Assembly: GCF_003710805.1 (NCBI RefSeq)
Contig: NZ_RHHB01000012.1
Location: forward strand, 1 to 64,000
DNA: 64,000 nt
Direction of reading: 5' to 3'
From: Agromyces tardus
GTDB taxonomy: Bacteria > Actinomycetota > Actinomycetes > Actinomycetales > Microbacteriaceae
In this document: one piece after another, positions 50,527 through 59,983 of the stretch
Position numbering within the stretch: the first letter of the stretch is position 1
Layout: each line of letters starts with the position of its first letter
Translations under genes and position numbers: made by a program
Notes under the pieces: generated by a model
What the model was told of the DNA's origin: nothing
The model's database searches: none
The model's input: the letters and a program-made list of their open reading frames with translations, nothing else

Positions 50527-51231
50527 TCACGACGCGTCGAAGGTGGGCGCCGGAACCCGCGAGAGCCACACGAGCGCGCGGTCGAGCAGGGCGCGGTGCG
50601 CCGCGGAGTCGTACGACCGCGCGTCGTGGCCGAGCGCGTCGTAGACGAGCCGGGAGTGGCCGAGCTCGCGCGCCCAGATCAGCGGGTGGCGGATGCCGCC
50701 CTCCTCGTGCTCGGCGATGGGCTCGATGACGTCGAGCAGCCGCAGCCCCGAGTAGCGCTCGTCGAAGACCGTGAAGTCGCTGAGGCCCTCGCCGATGGGG
50801 TGCGCGCCGACGAGGTGCACGAGCGCGCTGCCGATGGGCGGATGCCACGACGCGCCCTCGATCCACCGGGCGCCGATCGCTCGGCCGAACGCCGGCACCT
50901 CGGGCAGGGTGGCCGCTGCGGAGTGGACCGCGAGCACGCCGATGCCGCGCGCGAGCGCGGCGTCGAAGCCGGCGGTCGCCGCGGCCACGTCGGCCTCGCG
51001 GGCGGGGCCGGGGTCGTCGACGCCCTCGGGCCGGCCCACCTCGGGGTTCCCCGCGTTCACGACGAGCAGGTCGAAGCCGTCGAGCCGGGCGAGTCCGCCG
51101 AGCAGGTCGTCGCTCACCTCGACGCGATAGCCCGCGCCCGTGACGATGCCCGCGAGCGCGGCACTCGTCTCGTCGAAGTGGTGCCACGGGTCGGCATAGC
51201 GCCCGGAGCCGCTGAGGATCACCGCCCGCAT
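50527..51231 (-). CDS. ThuA-domain (trehalose-utilisation-like) protein
   Basis: The 234-residue protein has the glutamine-amidotransferase-like ThuA fold: V-I-L-S-G-S-G-R-Y-A-D-P-W-H-H at the start, L-L-V-V-N-A-G, and G-V-L-A-V-H-S-A. Biochemical role is uncertain; related proteins act in 3-keto-sugar metabolism. ATG 51231 has AGGAGG five bases upstream. It probably forms a pair with the glycerate kinase gene. Confidence 0.85.
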   Translation of the reverse strand: MRAVILSGSGRYADPWHHFDETSAALAGIVTGAGYRVEVSDDLLGGLARLDGFDLLVVNAGNPEVGRPEGVDDPGPAREADVAAATAGFDAALARGIGVLAVHSAAATLPEVPAFGRAIGARWIEGASWHPPIGSALVHLVGAHPIGEGLSDFTVFDERYSGLRLLDVIEPIAEHEEGGIRHPLIWARELGHSRLVYDALGHDARSYDSAAHRALLDRALVWLSRVPAPTFDAS

Positions 51232-51281
51232 CTCGCCTCCTCCGCTCTCGCGTGCATCGTAGCCCCGCGCACCGCCGATCC

Positions 51282-51522
51282 TCATGACCGGCACACCATC
51301 GCCCAGCCGAACGTGTCGAGCCGCACCCGCTCCACCCGCTGACCCGAGATCGCGTCGACGCCCTCGACGGGCACCTCGACTGGGTCGCCGCCGTGGTCGA
51401 CGAGGGTGAGCAGCGCGCCGCGCCGCATGGCCTCCACGCGCTCGGGCAGGCCGGCGAGCACGGGCTCGTCGCCCGCCCCGGCGAGCACGAGGTCGACGAC
51501 GGCGAGGGCGCCCGCCCGTCAG
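51282..51522 (-). pseudogene. C-terminal remnant of a GH42-type beta-galactosidase
   Basis: About 80 codons, open from just after a TGA near 51523 to the stop at 51282. They read L-P-E-R-V-E-A-M-R-R-G, L-L-T-L-V-D-H-G, and G-V-D-A-I-S-G-Q-R-V-E-R-V-R-L-D-T-F-G-W-A-M-V, the small C-terminal beta domain of GH42 beta-galactosidases of about 670 residues. The catalytic parts are missing; the esterase gene sits where they should be. A GTG at 51488 could start a short peptide but has no good ribosome site. Confidence 0.6.
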
Positions 51523-51526
51523 CCCG

Positions 51527-52498
51527 TCAGCCCGCCAGCACGCGACGGACCCACGCCTCCCGGGTCTGCACGGCCCGTTGCGACACGGCGGCGGACGGCA
51601 CGATGCCCTGGAACCCGTGGAATCCGCCCGCCCAGACGTGCAGCTCGGCGCTGCCGCCCGCCGCCCAGATCCGGCTCGCGAAGGCGACCGTCTCGTCGCG
51701 GAACACCTCGGCGCTGCCCGCCTCGAGGTACGCGGGCGGCAGGCCCGAGAGGTCGTCGGCGCTGGCGCGCCCGGGCGCCGCGAAGATCGACACGTCGGCG
51801 GTGCCGCGCCGGTCGCCGAGCAGCGCGGTCCAGCCGGTGTCGTTGCTCGTGCGGTCCCAGATGCCCACGCCGTCGATCTGGCGCGCCGAGCGGGTGTCGT
51901 TGCGGTCGTCGAGCATCGGCCACATGAGCAGCAGCGCGGCCGGCATCGAGCCGCCGCGGTCGCGCGCGAGCAACGTGGTGCCCGCGGCGAGCCCGCCGCC
52001 GGCGCTCTGGCCGCCGAGCAGCACGCGGTGCGGGTCGAAGTGCAGCTCGCCGGCATGCGCCACGAACCACTCGAACGCCGCGGCGCAGTCCTCGACCGGT
52101 ACCGGGTCGGGGAAGTCCGGAGCGAGGCGGTACTCCACCGTGGCCGCGACGGCGTCGTGCTCGAGCACCCACTCGACGAGCATCGGGGCGATCGACCAGC
52201 GGTTGCCGCCGATCATGCCGCCGCCGTGGATCAGGAAGACGCCCGGCGCCGCGGCATCCGCGTGGTCGCTGCGCCGCAGGACCGACACGACGATCTCGCC
52301 GCCCTCGAACCCCGCGACGGCGTGGTCGGTCACCTCGACCGGGCGGCCCGCGATCAGGTCCGCCATCGCCGGCGGATGCCCGGTCGCCGCCCGGAAGTCG
52401 GCGATCGTGGCGGGTTCCACCGTGGTGAAGAACGCGGGCAGGCCCTCGAGCGCCGGCGCGAGCTCGGCGTCGAACGGCGGGCGGGCGGGTGCGGCCAT
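51527..52498 (-). CDS. Alpha/beta hydrolase, hormone-sensitive-lipase-type esterase
   Basis: The 323-residue protein has the HSL-family oxyanion motif H-G-G-G at 91-94 and the nucleophile S165 in G-Q-S-A-G. A G-G-F-H-G-F near the C-terminus supplies the catalytic His. There is no signal peptide. ATG 52498 follows AGGA; the 44 extra residues of the longer frame have no homology. Likely substrates are short acyl esters, for example acetyl groups on oligosaccharides (inference). Confidence 0.87.
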   Translation of the reverse strand: MAAPARPPFDAELAPALEGLPAFFTTVEPATIADFRAATGHPPAMADLIAGRPVEVTDHAVAGFEGGEIVVSVLRRSDHADAAAPGVFLIHGGGMIGGNRWSIAPMLVEWVLEHDAVAATVEYRLAPDFPDPVPVEDCAAAFEWFVAHAGELHFDPHRVLLGGQSAGGGLAAGTTLLARDRGGSMPAALLLMWPMLDDRNDTRSARQIDGVGIWDRTSNDTGWTALLGDRRGTADVSIFAAPGRASADDLSGLPPAYLEAGSAEVFRDETVAFASRIWAAGGSAELHVWAGGFHGFQGIVPSAAVSQRAVQTREAWVRRVLAG

Positions 52499-52641
52499 CT
52501 CGGTTCCTCCGATCCCGGCCACTGCCTCATGCCCGGTGCACCCCATCATCGACGGGTTCCGGCCGGGCCGGAAGGCGGCGCGACCGTGGCGAGCGAGGCG
52601 AGCACGCGGGGATACTGATTGGAAGCACACGGAGGCGCTCC

Positions 52642-53034
52642 ATGCAGACCCGCTCGTTTCCTTCCGCTCCGGACGGTCGCTCGCCGGCCGGGGCCGAGAT
52701 CCGGCACCTGATCGACGGCGAGACCGGCAACATGATCCACTCCACCGTCCCGCCGGGGCAGGTCAATCGGGCGACCGTGCACGCCACCGTGAGCGAGTTC
52801 TGGCACGTGCTCTCGGGCGAGGGGCAGATCTGGCGACGAGACGGCACTGGTGAGCAGACGACCGTCCTGGAGCGAGGCGTCTCCATCGACATCCCCGTCG
52901 GGACCGCGTTCCAGTACCGGTGCACCGGTGTCGAGCCGCTCGAGTTCCTCTGCATCTCGATGCCGCGCTGGCCCGGAGACACGGAAGCGACGGCCATCGA
53001 CGGGCCGTGGGAGCCGACCGCCCCCGAAGGTTGA
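52642..53034 (+). CDS. Cupin-domain protein
   Basis: A single-domain cupin of 130 residues: the motif around S-E-F-W-H-V-L-S-G-E-G-Q-I-W and the second half I-P-V-G-T-A-F-Q-Y-R-C lie in the usual order. The first motif keeps E and H but lacks the full H-x-H-x(3-4)-E set, so metal binding is uncertain. GGAGG precedes ATG 52642. It is probably transcribed with the RidA-like gene 60 bp downstream. Confidence 0.8.
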   Translation: MQTRSFPSAPDGRSPAGAEIRHLIDGETGNMIHSTVPPGQVNRATVHATVSEFWHVLSGEGQIWRRDGTGEQTTVLERGVSIDIPVGTAFQYRCTGVEPLEFLCISMPRWPGDTEATAIDGPWEPTAPEG

Positions 53035-53094
53035 CGAACGGAGTGTCGGCGGTCGGCGGGACACTCGGTTGGACCTGAACGAAGGGACACCACC

Positions 53095-53481
53095 ATGACC
53101 CCGCAACCGACCCCGGTCGACCCTCCGCAGTTGCCGCGCAGCCCCGCCTTCGCGCAGGGCATGATCGTCGCCGCCGGGCCGACGCTCTACGTCGGCGGGC
53201 AGAACGGGATCGACGAGACCGGCGCTCTGCTCGACGGGCTGCGGGCGCAGACCGAGCAGGCCCTGCGAAACGTGCTCGCTGTGCTCGCAGAGGCCGGCAG
53301 CGGCCCCGAATACGTGGCCAAGCTCACGATCCACCTCGATCCGAACGTCGATCCCGGCGCGGCCTACGCCGCCACCGGCGCGGTCTGGGGCGATCATCGC
53401 ACGGCCGTGACGGTGCTCGCGGTGGCCCCCGCGAAGCCCGGCGCGCTCGTCGAGATCGAGGCGATCGCCGCACTCCCCTGA
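53095..53481 (+). CDS. RidA/YjgF-family protein lacking the catalytic arginine
   Basis: The 128-residue protein has the chorismate-mutase-like fold of RidA, with V-G-G-Q-N-G-I-D-E-T-G and the C-terminal V-E-I-E-A-I-A-A signature. In enamine/imine deaminases an arginine stands about ten residues before E-I-E-A; here that position is Pro (V-A-P-A-K-P-G), so classical 2-aminoacrylate deaminase activity is doubtful. AAGGGAC lies before ATG 53095. It pairs with the upstream cupin gene. Confidence 0.85.
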   Translation: MTPQPTPVDPPQLPRSPAFAQGMIVAAGPTLYVGGQNGIDETGALLDGLRAQTEQALRNVLAVLAEAGSGPEYVAKLTIHLDPNVDPGAAYAATGAVWGDHRTAVTVLAVAPAKPGALVEIEAIAALP

Positions 53482-53538
53482 GCGCCACGGCGCCAGGAGC
53501 GTCGCGACCGATGCGCTCGGGGCGTCGCGACCGAATGG

Positions 53539-55737
53539 TCACGCCCCGAACGTGCGCCCGTCCAGCTCGGCCGCAGCGCTGAGCACGTGGTCTTCGGCGT
53601 TCTGCCCGACGGCCACCTCGTGCCGGCCGCCGAGCATGCGCCACGCCCCCGCATCCGCGTCGTACCGTGCGAGCACTCTCGGCTCGGCCACGATCGTGAC
53701 CCTGCGCGACTCACCGGGCTCGAGGTGGAGCCGCTCGAACCCGAGCAGGCGCAGCCTCGGCCCGTCGGGCGCGTCGGTCAGGTAGACCTGGGGCACGTCG
53801 GCGCCGGGCCGCCCACCGGTGTTGACGACGGTGAACGACGCGGTGATCGTCGTGCCGCCGTCGACCTCGAGATCCTCGTAGTCGAAGCTCGTGTACGAGA
53901 GCCCGTGCCCGAACGGGAAGAGCGCACGTTGCCCGGTCTTCGCGAACCAGCGGTGCCCGACCTCCGCGCCCTCGTCGTAGCGGATCGTCGTCGGGGTGCC
54001 CCACGGCGTGCCGAGTCCCGGCAGCTCCGGCCGGGGCGTCTGGTCGAGGCTCGCGGGGAACGTGATCGGGAGCCGGCCCGAGGGCTCGACCGCTCCGGTG
54101 AGCACCTCGGCGATCGCCCGGCCGCCGGCCTGACCGGGGTACCACGCCTCCACGATCGCCCGCACCCGGTCCCGCCACGGCATGTCCACGGCGTTGCCGG
54201 TCTCGAGCACCACGATCGTGTTCGCATTCGCGGCGGCCACCCGCTCGATGAGCTCGCCCTGGCCCCACGGAAGCGACAGGTCGGCGAGATCGTAGCTCTC
54301 GCCCTCGGGGCGGATCGCGAAGACGATCGCGACGTCGGCCCGTGCGGCGAGGAGCGCGGCCTCGGCGGCGTTCATCCCCGGATCGAAGTCGACGGATGCC
54401 TCGGGCAGGAGTCGCTTCAGCTCCGTGAGTGGCGAGCTCGGGTGCAGGTAGAGGTTGCGCGACGGCCCCATCACCCCCGCTCCGCCGATCGGCACGACCG
54501 CGGCGAACCCGCCCGCGGGCGTGACGGCGCTCGATCCGGTGCCGGCGGGAACCCCGAGCTGTGCGTACCCGCCGATGACCGCCACGAGCGCACCGGGCTC
54601 GGTCGCGAGGGGAAGGATCCCGTCGTTCGCGAGCACGACGATCCCGCGGCGCGCCGTCTCGAGGGCGATCGCGTCGTGCTCCGCGGCGTCGGGTGCTCCG
54701 GCCGCGCCCGAGTGCACCGCGGCATCCGCCGTACCCGTCCGGTCGGCCTCGTCCCACGCGTCGACGCCCACGGCGAACATCGACCGCAGGATGCGCCGGA
54801 CCATCTCGGAGAGCCGTTCCGGCGTGAGCCGTCCATCGGCATGGGCCGCGCGCAGCTTGTCGGTGAACGCCTCGGACTTCCACATCAGCACGTCCATCTG
54901 CGCACCCGACTCCTGGTCGAGCCCGGCGTTCGCGAACTCCCAGTCGAGCGTCGCGCCCCAGTCCGACATGACCCAGCCCGGATACCGCCACGCGCCCTTC
55001 AGCACGTCCTCGATGAGGATGCGGTTTCCGCCCGCGTACTCGCCGTTGACCTTGTTGTAGCCCGTCATGACCGAGCCGGGCTGCGCCCGCTCGATCGCGA
55101 TCTCGAAGGCGAGCAGGTCGGACTCGCGGTGCGCGACGGGATCGATGATCGCGTCGAGCCAATGGCGGTTCGTCTCGTTGCAGTTGAGCGAGTAGTGCTT
55201 GATCGTCGAGATCACGCCCTCGCCCTGGATGGCGCGGATCGATTCGGCCGCGAGGGTCGCGGTGAGCAGGGGGTCCTCCGACAGGTACTCGAAGTTCCGC
55301 CCGTTCCGCGGGTCGCGGGCGAGGTTGACGCCGCCCGCGAGCTGCACGTTGAACCCGCGACTGCGCGCCTCGCGACCGACGAGCGCTCCGGATGCCGCGG
55401 CCATCGCGGGATCGAACGTGGCGCCGAGCGCGATGCCCGACGGCAGGGCGGTCGCGGTGTCGCCGCGCCGGTACCCGGGATTGGTGACCCCGAGGCTCGC
55501 ATCGCTCATGAGGAGCGACGGCACGCCGAGCCGCGGGATCCCGGGCGTGTACCCGGCGCTCATGGGCACGCCCTCCGGGATCCGGGGATCGCGCACCGGA
55601 TTCACGGTGTTGACGCCCATGACGCTGACGATGAGCGAGAACCGCTCGTCGTCGGTCATCTGCGCTTCGACGTCGCGGGCCCGCCGGTCGACGTCTGATT
55701 CGGCATCCGGCTTCCGCTCCATCGCGCCAGCGTCCAT
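53539..55737 (-). CDS. GH3 beta-glucosidase-type enzyme
   Basis: The 732-residue enzyme has GH3 domains and a C-terminal fibronectin-III-like module. The nucleophile is D259 in V-M-S-D-W-G-A; K-H-Y-S-L-N at 180-185 and G-R-N-F-E-Y-L-S-E-D-P are family motifs. It is only distantly similar to the GH3 at 24018 (which has A-D-Y). No signal peptide, so it hydrolyses imported glycosides. Start ATG 55737 is the first plausible codon; ATG 55722 is possible. It is monocistronic, with no adjacent transporter. Confidence 0.9.
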   Translation of the reverse strand: MDAGAMERKPDAESDVDRRARDVEAQMTDDERFSLIVSVMGVNTVNPVRDPRIPEGVPMSAGYTPGIPRLGVPSLLMSDASLGVTNPGYRRGDTATALPSGIALGATFDPAMAAASGALVGREARSRGFNVQLAGGVNLARDPRNGRNFEYLSEDPLLTATLAAESIRAIQGEGVISTIKHYSLNCNETNRHWLDAIIDPVAHRESDLLAFEIAIERAQPGSVMTGYNKVNGEYAGGNRILIEDVLKGAWRYPGWVMSDWGATLDWEFANAGLDQESGAQMDVLMWKSEAFTDKLRAAHADGRLTPERLSEMVRRILRSMFAVGVDAWDEADRTGTADAAVHSGAAGAPDAAEHDAIALETARRGIVVLANDGILPLATEPGALVAVIGGYAQLGVPAGTGSSAVTPAGGFAAVVPIGGAGVMGPSRNLYLHPSSPLTELKRLLPEASVDFDPGMNAAEAALLAARADVAIVFAIRPEGESYDLADLSLPWGQGELIERVAAANANTIVVLETGNAVDMPWRDRVRAIVEAWYPGQAGGRAIAEVLTGAVEPSGRLPITFPASLDQTPRPELPGLGTPWGTPTTIRYDEGAEVGHRWFAKTGQRALFPFGHGLSYTSFDYEDLEVDGGTTITASFTVVNTGGRPGADVPQVYLTDAPDGPRLRLLGFERLHLEPGESRRVTIVAEPRVLARYDADAGAWRMLGGRHEVAVGQNAEDHVLSAAAELDGRTFGA

Positions 55738-55864
55738 CCTGTGCCCCCGATCGCCCCGCCCACCTGGATGACGAAACCGAGTCAACCTCCTCGCGGTTCG
55801 CGGCACAAGGTTCCGACCCCGTGAGGTCGCCGAGTGCAGTCCGGCGCCGCGGCGCAGGAGCGGA

Positions 55865-56236
55865 TCAGCCCGAGGGCTCCTCGATGAGCGTCAGCAGGGT
55901 TCCGTCGGGGTCGACCAGATGGCCGGCCCGCAGCCCCCAGTCCTGCGCGGCGACCTCATGGAGGCGCGGGAAGCCGGTCGCACGGACCGGAACGCCGGCG
56001 GCGGCGATGGCCTCCGCCAGTTCGTCGACGTCGGCGACGCGGAGCGTGCAGCGGAACGAACTCGCCGCGGGATCGAGATCGGCGAAGGGGAAGAACTCGA
56101 GTTCCAGGTCACCCCGCCGGAGGATCATCCAGCCGTCGTCGCGGAAGACACTCGCGAAGCCGAAGCCGCGATAGAACGCCTCGGTCACGTCGAAGTCCCG
56201 GGACGGGAGGTTGGGCACCGCGCGATCGCGAGTCAT
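55865..56236 (-). CDS. Bleomycin-resistance-type glyoxalase-fold protein
   Basis: The 123-residue protein closely follows the bleomycin-binding family: A-V-P-N-L-P-S-R-D-F-D-V-T-E-A-F-Y, then D-D-G-W-M-I-L-R-R-G-D-L-E-L-E-F-F. Such proteins bind the drug as dimers instead of degrading it. The closing L-V-D-P-D-G-T-L-L matches the fold. Start ATG 56236; ATG 56245 (M-D-C-M) would add three residues. A drug role is inferred from family. Confidence 0.85.
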   Translation of the reverse strand: MTRDRAVPNLPSRDFDVTEAFYRGFGFASVFRDDGWMILRRGDLELEFFPFADLDPAASSFRCTLRVADVDELAEAIAAAGVPVRATGFPRLHEVAAQDWGLRAGHLVDPDGTLLTLIEEPSG

Positions 56237-56371
56237 GCAGTCCATCATGGTTCGCATCGTGCCCGTCCGCACGGCGCGAGACCACTCTCGAGCCCGTCAG
56301 TGTCAGAGCACAACCATCGGCGCGGGCGCGACCGCCTCGCCGAGGCAGACCGACCGACCCCTCGTCCCCAG

Positions 56372-57727
56372 TCATCCCCAGGGCGCGGTGCACGGTCCGG
56401 TCGGCGCCTCGATCACCACGGGGAGCAGCACCGGCGCGAGCGCGGCCCCGACCTCGAGCGACGCGACGCCCGTGCCGCCGTCGCCGTTGCCCAGCAACGC
56501 GAAGACCGCACCGGTACTCGGGAAGTACGCGACGCTCGTGCCATAGCCGGGCTCGGCGCCGTTGTGGGAGACGCTGAGCACGCAACCGGTGCCTGGGTCG
56601 TGCTGCACGCCGATCCCGAGGCCGTAGCCGTTGCCGCCCGTGCCCGAGTTCGGCGCGACATCCGCGTACCTGGCGGCCTGCAGCGCGGGTGTCACTCCGG
56701 CGCCCGCGCCGAGCGCCTCGCCCCACGCATGGATGTCGTCGAGCGTCGACACCATGGCGCCGGCCGCCCCGCCCTGGCCGTTGGACCAGTCGACGGTGTC
56801 GACGGGCTCGCCGCGCGCTGGGCAGAAGAGCGAGTAGCCGTGGGTCAGCGGCGCGACGACCTGCCCGTCGAGTGCGTAGCGGCTGCGCTCCATGCCGAAG
56901 GGCTCCGCGATGCGGTCGTGGATGAGCGAGGCGAGGTCACTGCCGGTCACCTGCTCGAGGATCCCACCGAGGAGGAAGTAGTTCGTGTTGGCGTACTCGT
57001 ATCCCTCACCGGGCGCGAAGTCCGCGCGGGGGGTCGCCGCGCCGATCGCGATGAGTTCGTCGGACGTGGGGATCGCGTACGGGTCGGCGCAGATGCGGTC
57101 GACCTGCGGCTGGCCCGACTCGCCGACGCCGCTCGACATGTTGAGCAGCATGCGCACGGTGATGCGCCGCGCCTCGGGGAAGTCGGGATACCAGCGGTCG
57201 AGCGTGTCGTCGAGGCGGACGCCCGAGTCGGGCTCGCCGATCACCTGCAGCATCACGCTCGCCACGATCGTCTTCGTGATGCTGCCGATCTTCTGCTGGT
57301 TCCCCCGCTCGATCGGCGCAGCGCTGTCGATGTCGGCGACGCCTCGCGCCGAGACCCACTCGCCCTCCCCCGGGATCCACAGCCCGACGATGACCCCGGG
57401 CATCCCGGATGCCGCGAATCCCTCATCGAGCGCCGCCTCGAGCTCGGCGACGAGCGCGGGGTCGAGCGGTCCGGATGCCTCGGGCGCAGCCGTCGCAGTG
57501 CCGGATGCCGCCGGCTCGCCATCGCCGGCCCCGGAGGTGCCCGACCCGGCGAGGTTCGCGGCACCGACAACCACCGCGATGATCGCGAAGACGGCCACGA
57601 CCGCCGTCGACCAGCGCAGCACCCGGCGCCTCCGCCGCGCCGCGATGGGATCCCCTCCGCCGGTTTCGTCCCCGTGCGGCGGGCCGCCCCGGCCGACCTC
57701 GTCGTCGGGACCCGCTGGCTGGCTCAT
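56372..57727 (-). CDS. Membrane-anchored serine beta-lactamase-like hydrolase
   Basis: The 451-residue protein has a cytoplasmic N-terminus rich in Gly and Arg, one membrane segment at about 39-60, a Thr/Ala/Pro linker and an extracellular class C/D-Ala-D-Ala carboxypeptidase-like domain. The active serine lies in S149-I-T-K152; Y-A-N appears at about 245 and H-N-G near the C-terminus. Such proteins are peptidases, esterases or carboxypeptidases; true beta-lactamase activity is not implied. Confidence 0.87.
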   Translation of the reverse strand: MSQPAGPDDEVGRGGPPHGDETGGGDPIAARRRRRVLRWSTAVVAVFAIIAVVVGAANLAGSGTSGAGDGEPAASGTATAAPEASGPLDPALVAELEAALDEGFAASGMPGVIVGLWIPGEGEWVSARGVADIDSAAPIERGNQQKIGSITKTIVASVMLQVIGEPDSGVRLDDTLDRWYPDFPEARRITVRMLLNMSSGVGESGQPQVDRICADPYAIPTSDELIAIGAATPRADFAPGEGYEYANTNYFLLGGILEQVTGSDLASLIHDRIAEPFGMERSRYALDGQVVAPLTHGYSLFCPARGEPVDTVDWSNGQGGAAGAMVSTLDDIHAWGEALGAGAGVTPALQAARYADVAPNSGTGGNGYGLGIGVQHDPGTGCVLSVSHNGAEPGYGTSVAYFPSTGAVFALLGNGDGGTGVASLEVGAALAPVLLPVVIEAPTGPCTAPWG

Positions 57728-57797
57728 GCCGGATGCTACCGCGGATGCGTTCCGGCGGTGGGGAACGTCGGACGCAGTGCCGACTGCGCCATCCGGC

Positions 57798-58757
57798 TCA
57801 CTGCACGTTGGTGAAGATCGCGTCCTCGTAGTCGAACGACGGGGCGATCTGCATCGTCAGCGAGTTCGGATCGGCGACGGACCACGCCTCGGTCCACGTC
57901 ACCGACTCGCCCGGAAGCACCACCGTGGTCGGCGGCACGCCGATCTGGGTGCCGTCCGCCGTCACGTCGAAGATCTGGCTGGCCTCCTGGCCGCCCGACG
58001 ACAGCCGGGTGTAGACCACCGGTTGGAGGTTCTCGGTCGAGTTGTTCGTGATCGTCATGGTGAAGGCGAGCTGGCTGGCCTGGTCGGCGCCCGCGGCGAA
58101 TTCGGTCGGGGTGTAGGGCTCGGGCGCGGAGACCGTCAGCTCGACGTCGTCCTCCCACACCATCGTGTCGCCGAAGGCGAGGTTGCCGACCGGCCCGGGC
58201 TCGGGCGTCGCCTCCTCCGACTCCGACGCCGCGGGCGGCTCGGTCGCCTCGGAGGTCGAACCGATGATCCCCTCATCTTCGAGCGCCTGCTGCACGGGCC
58301 CCGCGACGATGACCACGACGAAGACGATGGTGCCCACGATCCCGCCGACGATCGCGAGGATGAGCGCCGTGATGGCGGGCCACTTCCGGCCCGGCAGGAA
58401 GAGGGCGATGATCGCCAGGATCAGCGCGATCGGGAGCAGCACGGCGCCCACGAAGAAGGTGAAGGGGATGACGGCGAGGATGAACCCCACCCCCGCGACG
58501 GCGAGCGCGACGATCCCGAGCACGTTGGTCTTCGCCGGGGGCGGCGGCACCGACCCGCCCGGCGACACGGCAGCGTACGGCATCGCGGCCGTCGGCGCGA
58601 CGGGCGCGACCGGCGCGGCGGCGACCGGCTCAGCCGCCGCAGCGGCAGAGGCCGCGAGCGGCGCGGTGTGCTCCGTCCACTGGGTGCCGTCCCAGTACCG
58701 CTGGGCGCCCTGGCCGTCGTCGTACCAGCCCGCTGGTGCATTCGTGGGATTCGTCAT
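57798..58757 (-). CDS. DUF2510 membrane protein with DUF4352-like extracellular domain
   Basis: The 319-residue protein starts with a DUF2510 module (A-P-A-G-W-Y-D-D-G then R-Y-W-D-G-T-Q-W-T-E-H), common in actinobacterial envelope proteins. A Pro/Ala linker, two to three membrane segments (about 78-155, DUF4190-like) and an extracellular beta-rich domain (from about 195) with T-N-N-S-T-E-N-L follow. Function is unknown. ATG 58757 is set by the DUF2510 start. Confidence 0.82.
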   Translation of the reverse strand: MTNPTNAPAGWYDDGQGAQRYWDGTQWTEHTAPLAASAAAAAEPVAAAPVAPVAPTAAMPYAAVSPGGSVPPPPAKTNVLGIVALAVAGVGFILAVIPFTFFVGAVLLPIALILAIIALFLPGRKWPAITALILAIVGGIVGTIVFVVVIVAGPVQQALEDEGIIGSTSEATEPPAASESEEATPEPGPVGNLAFGDTMVWEDDVELTVSAPEPYTPTEFAAGADQASQLAFTMTITNNSTENLQPVVYTRLSSGGQEASQIFDVTADGTQIGVPPTTVVLPGESVTWTEAWSVADPNSLTMQIAPSFDYEDAIFTNVQ

Positions 58758-58901
58758 GCCGCCGATGATGGCAGACCGCCGCGACGCACAGTCGGGCCCT
58801 ATGGCCCGTGCGGCGTCGCCAGGGCGAGACGCCCGACCACGGTGCTCCCGCGGAAGTCGCGCGATAGAGTCGCCCACAAGCTGGGCACTGCAGGAGGACC
58901 G

Positions 58902-59948
58902 ATGATCGGCGAAGGTGTCGAAACGCCGCGGAGCGCGCCTGCCACGCTGCACGATGTCGCACGAGAGGCGGGGGTCTCCCTCGCCACGGCCTCGCGATCG
59001 CTCAACGGCAGCACCCGCAAGGTCAACGAGGAGTACCGGCAGCGCGTGCTCGCCGCCGCGGCGCGGCTCGACTACTCCCCCAACCTCTCGGCGCAGGCGG
59101 TGGCGCGCGGCACCACGACCACCGTCGCGCTGCTGGTCGCCGACATCGCCGACCCCTACTTCTCGCAGATCGCCGCGGGCGTCGTGCGCGAGGCCGACCA
59201 GGAGCGGCTCATCGTCACGATGGCCGCCACCGAGCGCGAGCCCGAGCGCGAGCTCGAGCTCGTGCGCAACCTGCGGGGCCAGCGTCCGCGCGTGATGATC
59301 CTCGCGGCGTCGCGCCGCGACGGCGACCCCAACGGCGACGCCCTCGAGGCCGAGCTGCGCGCCTACGAGTCCAACGGCGGCCGGGTCGCCTTCGTGAGCA
59401 GCACCGACCTCCCGTTCCGCACCGTGCAGCTCGACAACCGGGCCGGCGCCGAGGCGCTCGCCCGCTCGCTCACGGGCCTCGGCTACCGTCGCTTCGCAGC
59501 CATCACGGGCGCCGAGGGCCTGCGTACCGGCGACGACCGGCTCGCCGGCTTCCGCGACGGGCTCGCGGCATCCGGAGCCACCCTCGACCGCGTCGTGCGG
59601 CCCGCGTTCACGCGCGACGGCGGCTACGAGGGCATGCGGCAGCTCCTCGACGAGGGCCTCGACGGCATCGAGCTCGTCTTCGCGGCGAACGACGTCATGG
59701 CCGTCGGCGCGATGTCGGCCATCCGCGACGCGGGGCTCACCCCCGGCACGGATGTCGCGGTCGCGGGCTTCGACGACGTGCCCACGGTGCGCGACGTGAC
59801 CCCGCCGCTCACGACCGTGCGGATCCCCCTCGAGGAGGTCGGGCGCCGTGCGCTGCGCCTCGCGCTCGGCGACGCCACGGCCGCTGACGAGGAGGCGGTG
59901 CACACCGAGGTCGTGCTGCGCGAGTCGACCCCGGCGCGCACCGCGTAG
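58902..59948 (+). CDS. LacI-family regulator, probable control of the GH78 gene
   Basis: The 348-residue repressor has a helix-turn-helix A-T-L-H-D-V-A-R-E-A-G-V-S-L-A-T-A-S-R-S-L-N-G (residues 14-36), preceded by 13 extra residues, and a sensor domain ending V-A-G-F-D-D-V-P. AGGAGG is well placed for ATG 58902. It converges on the GH78 rhamnosidase gene, whose promoter has a LacI-like half-palindrome, so control of that gene is likely but unproven. Confidence 0.88.
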   Translation: MIGEGVETPRSAPATLHDVAREAGVSLATASRSLNGSTRKVNEEYRQRVLAAAARLDYSPNLSAQAVARGTTTTVALLVADIADPYFSQIAAGVVREADQERLIVTMAATEREPERELELVRNLRGQRPRVMILAASRRDGDPNGDALEAELRAYESNGGRVAFVSSTDLPFRTVQLDNRAGAEALARSLTGLGYRRFAAITGAEGLRTGDDRLAGFRDGLAASGATLDRVVRPAFTRDGGYEGMRQLLDEGLDGIELVFAANDVMAVGAMSAIRDAGLTPGTDVAVAGFDDVPTVRDVTPPLTTVRIPLEEVGRRALRLALGDATAADEEAVHTEVVLRESTPARTA

Positions 59949-59983
59949 GCGAGTCCAGGGCGGGACCCCGCTCGTTCGTCGGC

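Noticed and set aside
55919-57814. A 631-codon frame opposite the bleomycin-resistance and beta-lactamase-like genes
   Set aside because: No conserved motifs, and it spans two well supported genes plus their gap.
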